Below the pieces are notes generated by a model that was not told where the DNA came from, made no database searches, and saw only the letters and a program-made list of their open reading frames with translations. Shown here one piece after another: positions 14,031 to 16,210 of a stretch of 16,210 nucleotides of DNA. The first letter of the stretch is position 1; each line of letters starts with the position of its first letter. Both the position numbers and the translations under genes were made by a program. The stretch lies in the NCBI GenBank assembly GCA_902783345.1, contig CACZQI010000022.1, forward strand, positions 1 through 16,210, given 5' to 3'. Source of the stretch: an uncultured Erysipelotrichaceae bacterium. GTDB lineage: Bacteria > Bacillota_I > Bacilli_A > RF39 > UBA660.

Positions 14031-14755
14031 TGAAAAAGAATAATATTTATATTATCTTAGGAGTTATACTAATTATTTTAGGAGTTTATTTTATCTATTT
14101 TAAATATTTAAAAAGTATAAATGTAACTGGAGTATCTAGTAAAACTTGCGATTATAAACCTAAATTATATTATGAAAAGGATAATCGTAAAATTTATTCA
14201 TATTGCTTAGATAATATTGAAATTAAATCTGGTAATAGTCATCTTGAACTATCTAAATATTTAGAAAATCACTTAATTGAAGATTTTGTAAATCTTTTAA
14301 GTGAAGGTTCATCCTATGATGATGGAGGAAGCACTATATATCGTGATGGTGGCACTAAAAAGATTACTAAAAATAATCTAAATATTTTAGTTTGTCATAC
14401 TGAAGGTAATCGCGATATTTATATTGGAAATAAAGAAATGTATTATAAATCTAATTTTTGTAAAAGCGATAATACAACTACTACCTATAGATATAAGGTT
14501 TTAAATATAGATAAATATACTAAAGATCAATATACTTCTGATGGAACTAAAGTATCTTATAGTAATTCTTATCTTGCTAAAATACTAGATAAAAATGGTT
14601 CTAAAACTGATGTAATTTTAAATAATATTAATTTAGTTCCAGTAAAAAATAATACTTATGACTTTGAGTTTATCATGCCAAAAGATGAAAAAATTAATGA
14701 TACCGAAAGTTTATTTAAAAAGGCTAATTTAATTGAAATAAGGAAAGTGAAGTAG
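14030..14755 (+). CDS. Single-pass membrane protein of unknown function, third gene of ECF operon
   Basis: I do not recognise this 241-residue protein. It has a basic start, one membrane segment (about 6-24, IYIILGVILIILGVYFIYF) and an extracytoplasmic domain of about 215 residues with four cysteines (40, 59, 122, 144), an even number that could form two disulfides. A glycine/serine/aspartate-rich turn is at 92-108 (EGSSYDDGGSTIYRDGGTK). No enzyme motif, lipobox or repeat is visible. It overlaps the anti-sigma stop codon by one base (TAATG), so translation is coupled and it probably belongs to the same signalling system, as co-sensor, protease-protection partner or target of the response. Some resemblance to the preceding protein in topology and charge could reflect shared origin, but I see no alignable motif. 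Confidence 0.8.
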   Translation: MKKNNIYIILGVILIILGVYFIYFKYLKSINVTGVSSKTCDYKPKLYYEKDNRKIYSYCLDNIEIKSGNSHLELSKYLENHLIEDFVNLLSEGSSYDDGGSTIYRDGGTKKITKNNLNILVCHTEGNRDIYIGNKEMYYKSNFCKSDNTTTTYRYKVLNIDKYTKDQYTSDGTKVSYSNSYLAKILDKNGSKTDVILNNINLVPVKNNTYDFEFIMPKDEKINDTESLFKKANLIEIRKVK

Positions 14756-14786
14756 GGCATTTATAATTTTTTATTGTGCCCTTTTT
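14754..14786 (+). terminator. Rho-independent terminator of the ECF operon
   Basis: AGGGCA (14754-14759) / TGCCCT (14777-14782) is a GC-rich stem, unusual for this window. The 17-nt loop can form an inner AT stem, and T-tract 14782-14786 follows. The left arm overlaps the TAG stop. Confidence 0.85.
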
Positions 14787-14789
14787 ACC

Positions 14790-14819
14790 TTGACAAGTAA
14801 ATGTAAAGTTTGATAAGAT
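14790..14819 (+). promoter_or_regulatory. Strong sigma-A promoter of the HTH regulator
   Basis: Perfect TTGACA (14790-14795), 18-bp spacer, TAAGAT (14814-14819) preceded by TG-n (14811-14813). This is the best-matching housekeeping promoter in the window. The expected start is near 14826. TGTAAAG occurs twice, at 14802-14808 and 14825-14831, 23 bp apart (about two helical turns). Confidence 0.72.
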
Positions 14820-14848
14820 TATATTGTAAAGAAGGTAGGCAATATAAT
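14818..14848. repeat. 9-bp perfect inverted repeat around start site and RBS, candidate operator
   Basis: ATTATATTG (14818-14826) and CAATATAAT (14840-14848) are exact complements, 13 bp apart. The left arm overlaps the end of the -10 box and the predicted transcription start; the right arm reaches into the ATG at 14847. The interval holds the ribosome site. It fits a self-repression operator for the HTH protein; because transcription starts near the end of the left arm, an mRNA hairpin is less likely. Confidence 0.55.
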
Positions 14849-15626
14849 GAAAGAATTAAATAATTTAATACAAGAATTAGGAATTTCAAAGGTAAGATTA
14901 GCTAAGTATTTAGGAGTTTCTAGACAAATGGTTTACAATTATTTAGAATTAGATAGTTTGTCAAAATGGCCTAAAGAAAAGAAAATATCTTTACTTAAAT
15001 TATTAGATATTGAAGATGGAGATCCTAATACAATTAAGAAAGTTAAAGTTACCACTGACTATATGTTAATGGTTGAAGATAAACTAGCAAAAGGATTAAA
15101 AGAAAATAAAGAAGGGGAGTATTTAGATTTAAAAGGTCTAAAAAAAGAAGAACAACAATTACTTTCCGATATTACTTTTTTACTTAAGGATAAATTAATA
15201 GATAATAGTAGGCATGAAGAAAATTATTATTCATTATTATATACATATCACTTATTGCAATCTATTGATCGTTCACCAGAAATAAAATATTTACTTGCTT
15301 ATGTAAGTAAATATATGGGATATACTAATCCTAACAGTTTTAAATTTAATGAAGATAAACAATTTATATTTGAAGGAATTGTTCATTCAGCGTTTAGTTT
15401 ATACTTTAGTGGTAATGCAAATAAGGCTAAGGTTATTGAATCACATAAGCGTTTTGTTTCTGAAATAGAAGAAAAAAATGAAGAAAAACTAGCAAGAACA
15501 CAAGAATTATTTAGTTTAAGAACCCAAGCTTTAAAAGAACTTGGTTATACTGAATTAAATGAAGCAAATGCGGCTGAATTTTTAGAAAAACTTGCTGAAA
15601 TTGAAACAAGAAGTGGGGGAGTATAG
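14847..15626 (+). CDS. HTH (XRE-like) transcriptional regulator with helical C-terminal domain
   Basis: The 259-residue protein begins with a helix-turn-helix domain (about 3-55). LGISKVRLAKYLGVSRQMVYNYLE has the XRE/Cro pattern, with recognition helix near 25-32, followed by WPKEKKISLLKLLDIEDGD. Residues 60-105 are a charged linker. Residues about 105-200 are helical with aromatic residues (NYYSLLYTYHLLQSID, LLAYVSKYMGY), and the tail 200-255 is Glu/Lys-rich, probably coiled coil (SHKRFVSEIEEKNEEKLART). No cofactor or enzyme motif is seen. I recognise only the DNA-binding part. A strong promoter and a 9-bp inverted repeat at the start suggest negative autoregulation. It is monocistronic. The ATG at 14847 is supported by GGTAGG (14834-14839) at 7-nt spacing. 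Targets are unknown; the AT-rich gap downstream is one candidate. Confidence 0.82.
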   Translation: MKELNNLIQELGISKVRLAKYLGVSRQMVYNYLELDSLSKWPKEKKISLLKLLDIEDGDPNTIKKVKVTTDYMLMVEDKLAKGLKENKEGEYLDLKGLKKEEQQLLSDITFLLKDKLIDNSRHEENYYSLLYTYHLLQSIDRSPEIKYLLAYVSKYMGYTNPNSFKFNEDKQFIFEGIVHSAFSLYFSGNANKAKVIESHKRFVSEIEEKNEEKLARTQELFSLRTQALKELGYTELNEANAAEFLEKLAEIETRSGGV

Positions 15627-15646
15627 GATACTTCCTTTTCATTTTT
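15617..15646 (+). terminator. Terminator of the HTH regulator gene
   Basis: GGAGTAT (15618-15624) pairs with ATACTTCC (15628-15635) with one bulged T and a 3-nt loop, followed by four T (15636-15639) and, after CA, five more. The stem overlaps the stop codon. Confidence 0.6.
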
Positions 15647-15666
15647 ATTAAAACTGCCCTACTTTC

Positions 15667-15873
15667 TTATAGTAGAGTAGAGAATAGATAGTAGGAATTT
15701 ATAAATTAAACTAATATATTAATAAAAATAATTAATAAAATCATCTAATCTAATTATAAATATAAAATTATTATTTTAATATAATAAATTGATTTAAATA
15801 AATAACTAGATTGATAAAATTTTTTAAAATTTTTAAGTTGCTTCCCCTATTTAAAATTATTATAGTAGAGTAG
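15667..15873 (+). repeat. 14-bp direct repeat, two copies 193 bp apart
   Basis: TTATAGTAGAGTAG occurs at 15667-15680 and exactly again at 15860-15873. Each is preceded by CCCTA 10 or more bases upstream (15657-15661 and 15845-15849). A weaker relative, AGTAGTAGAA, recurs after the second copy and near 15942-15951. The G-containing repeats stand out in an almost G-free background. Confidence 0.6.
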
Positions 15874-16027
15874 TAGAATGAAAATGTATCCATTATATAT
15901 TATTTAGGATAGTATAATTATATATTAGTGATAAAGCAATAAGTAGTAGAAAAAGAGTTAAATGATCAAATAATTATAAATAAATATAAAATAAATTCAT
16001 TAAGGTATTTTATAAATTCTTCATAAG

Positions 16028-16055
16028 ATGGGTAATTTATCATTACTTTTACCAT
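16028..16055. repeat. Imperfect inverted repeat
   Basis: ATGG-g-TAA (16028-16035) pairs with TTACCAT (16049-16055), seven pairs with one bulged G and a 13-nt loop. There is no adjacent T-tract on either strand, so not an obvious terminator. Confidence 0.4.
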
Positions 16056-16070
16056 AACCTGCAACTTCCT

Positions 16071-16084
16071 ATAATATATATTAT
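16071..16084. repeat. 14-bp perfect AT palindrome
   Basis: ATAATATATATTAT is fully self-complementary without a loop, so it is better suited to a protein-binding site than to an RNA hairpin. In such AT-rich DNA a chance origin is quite possible. Confidence 0.35.
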
Positions 16085-16091
16085 GTTAACT

Positions 16092-16128
16092 AAGAGGTTT
16101 TAGAATAATTAATTATCTATCCCCTCTT
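16092..16128. repeat. Two-level hairpin next to the minus-strand gene end
   Basis: Outer arms AAGAGG (16092-16097) and CCTCTT (16123-16128) enclose an inner near-perfect stem (TAGA-a-TAA at 16101-16108 with TTATCTA at 16113-16119). The right outer arm touches the stop codon of the minus-strand gene (16128-16130), so it could stabilise or end that transcript, although no clear T-tract follows in the minus direction. Confidence 0.45.
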
Positions 16129-16210
16129 TAAAATATAAATTCACTAATTATTGTAAGCACAATTGCTAAAATAACACCTATTAGTATTCCTTTACGGGAA
16201 TATTTTTTTG
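16128..16210 (-). CDS. C-terminal end of a membrane protein gene, cut by window edge
   Basis: The minus strand is open from the window end to TAA at 16130-16128, 26 codons. The visible residues are K-K-Y-S-R-K-G followed by ILIGVILAIVLTIISEFIF, a membrane helix preceded by basic residues that ends the protein. Its G+C content is higher than in the gap to its left, as in the real genes, and a hairpin lies at its end. This could be the tail of a larger membrane protein or most of a tiny one; too little is visible to name it. Confidence 0.5.
   Translation of the reverse strand, partial: KKYSRKGILIGVILAIVLTIISEFIF

Larger units (their letters stand above)
15627..16127. other. 500-bp extremely AT-rich gene-free region
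   Basis: No convincing coding frame, tRNA or rRNA is visible. By direct count, G+C is 3 of 60 at 15721-15780 and 6 of 60 at both 15781-15840 and 15961-16020, well below the neighbouring genes. It contains a 14-bp direct repeat (see 15667-15873), the direct repeat AAAATTTT-TT-AAAATTTT near 15816-15834, and several hairpins toward its right end (16028-16055, 16071-16084, 16092-16128). The first few bases are the HTH terminator. It may be decayed sequence, an untranslated RNA, or a site for an AT-binding protein; nothing decides between these. Confidence 0.6.

Noticed and set aside
15771..15893. 40-codon minus-strand frame in the AT-rich gap
   Set aside because: There is no Shine-Dalgarno, the composition is almost entirely A/T-driven residues (Ile, Asn, Phe, Lys, Leu), and it covers the direct repeat; chance is sufficient.
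15627..16127. CRISPR array or tandem repeat locus in the AT-rich gap
   Set aside because: Only two copies of one 14-bp repeat at 193-bp spacing and no regular spacers; no cas gene in the window.
1..16210. tRNA, rRNA, insertion sequence or phage attachment site
   Set aside because: I read both strands for tRNA-like CCA ends and T-loops, transposase motifs and long terminal repeats and saw none that could be supported.

Overview
The window comes from a very AT-rich, low-GC Gram-positive bacterium, most likely an uncultured Bacilli or Mollicutes-like gut lineage. That placement is an inference from gene order and composition, not a database match. Genes are densely packed. Tryptophan is written TGG wherever I checked it, and TGA serves once as a stop (end of the rel gene), so the standard bacterial code (table 11) applies rather than the Mycoplasma code. 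Gene sets familiar from Bacillus are present: dnaG-sigA-trmK overlapping by single bases, and a comN-like/rel/dtd cluster.

Layout, left to right: (1) 1-2527: the end of rplS, a CDF metal exporter and a pyrimidine-nucleoside phosphorylase, each a separate unit. (2) 2556-5401: an operon of a ComN-like regulator, a long RSH alarmone enzyme and D-aminoacyl-tRNA deacylase. The hydrolase half of the RSH protein has lost key catalytic residues while the synthetase half is intact. (3) 5402-5785: a gene-poor gap with a 24-bp palindrome, a promoter, two G-tracts, a 34-codon frame resembling a TasA/camelysin-type (SipW) signal peptide, and a terminator. (4) 5786-9287: dnaG, sigA, trmK. (5) 9287-11521: a membrane-anchored NlpC/P60 hydrolase with an Ig-like domain, a 37-aa membrane microprotein on the minus strand, and a SpoIIM-like membrane protein. 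(6) 11524-12684: mnmA. (7) 12698-14786: a three-gene extracytoplasmic-function (ECF) sigma-factor operon (sigma factor, probable one-pass anti-sigma factor, one-pass unknown protein), preceded by a sequence that looks like an ECF promoter and is therefore probably self-activated. (8) 14790-15646: an HTH regulator under the best sigma-A promoter of the window, with a 9-bp inverted repeat flanking its ribosome binding site. (9) 15627-16210: an extremely AT-rich gap with repeats and hairpins, then the 3' end of a minus-strand membrane-protein gene.

Most of the window is core information processing: translation (rplS, dtd, trmK, mnmA), replication priming (dnaG), housekeeping transcription (sigA), stringent response (rel) and nucleoside salvage. 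The more lineage-specific material is the ECF trio, the HTH regulator, the cell-envelope proteins and the gap at 5402-5785. Recurrent features are very short predicted 5' leaders (about 10-20 nt) and rho-independent terminators whose stems begin inside or at the stop codon.
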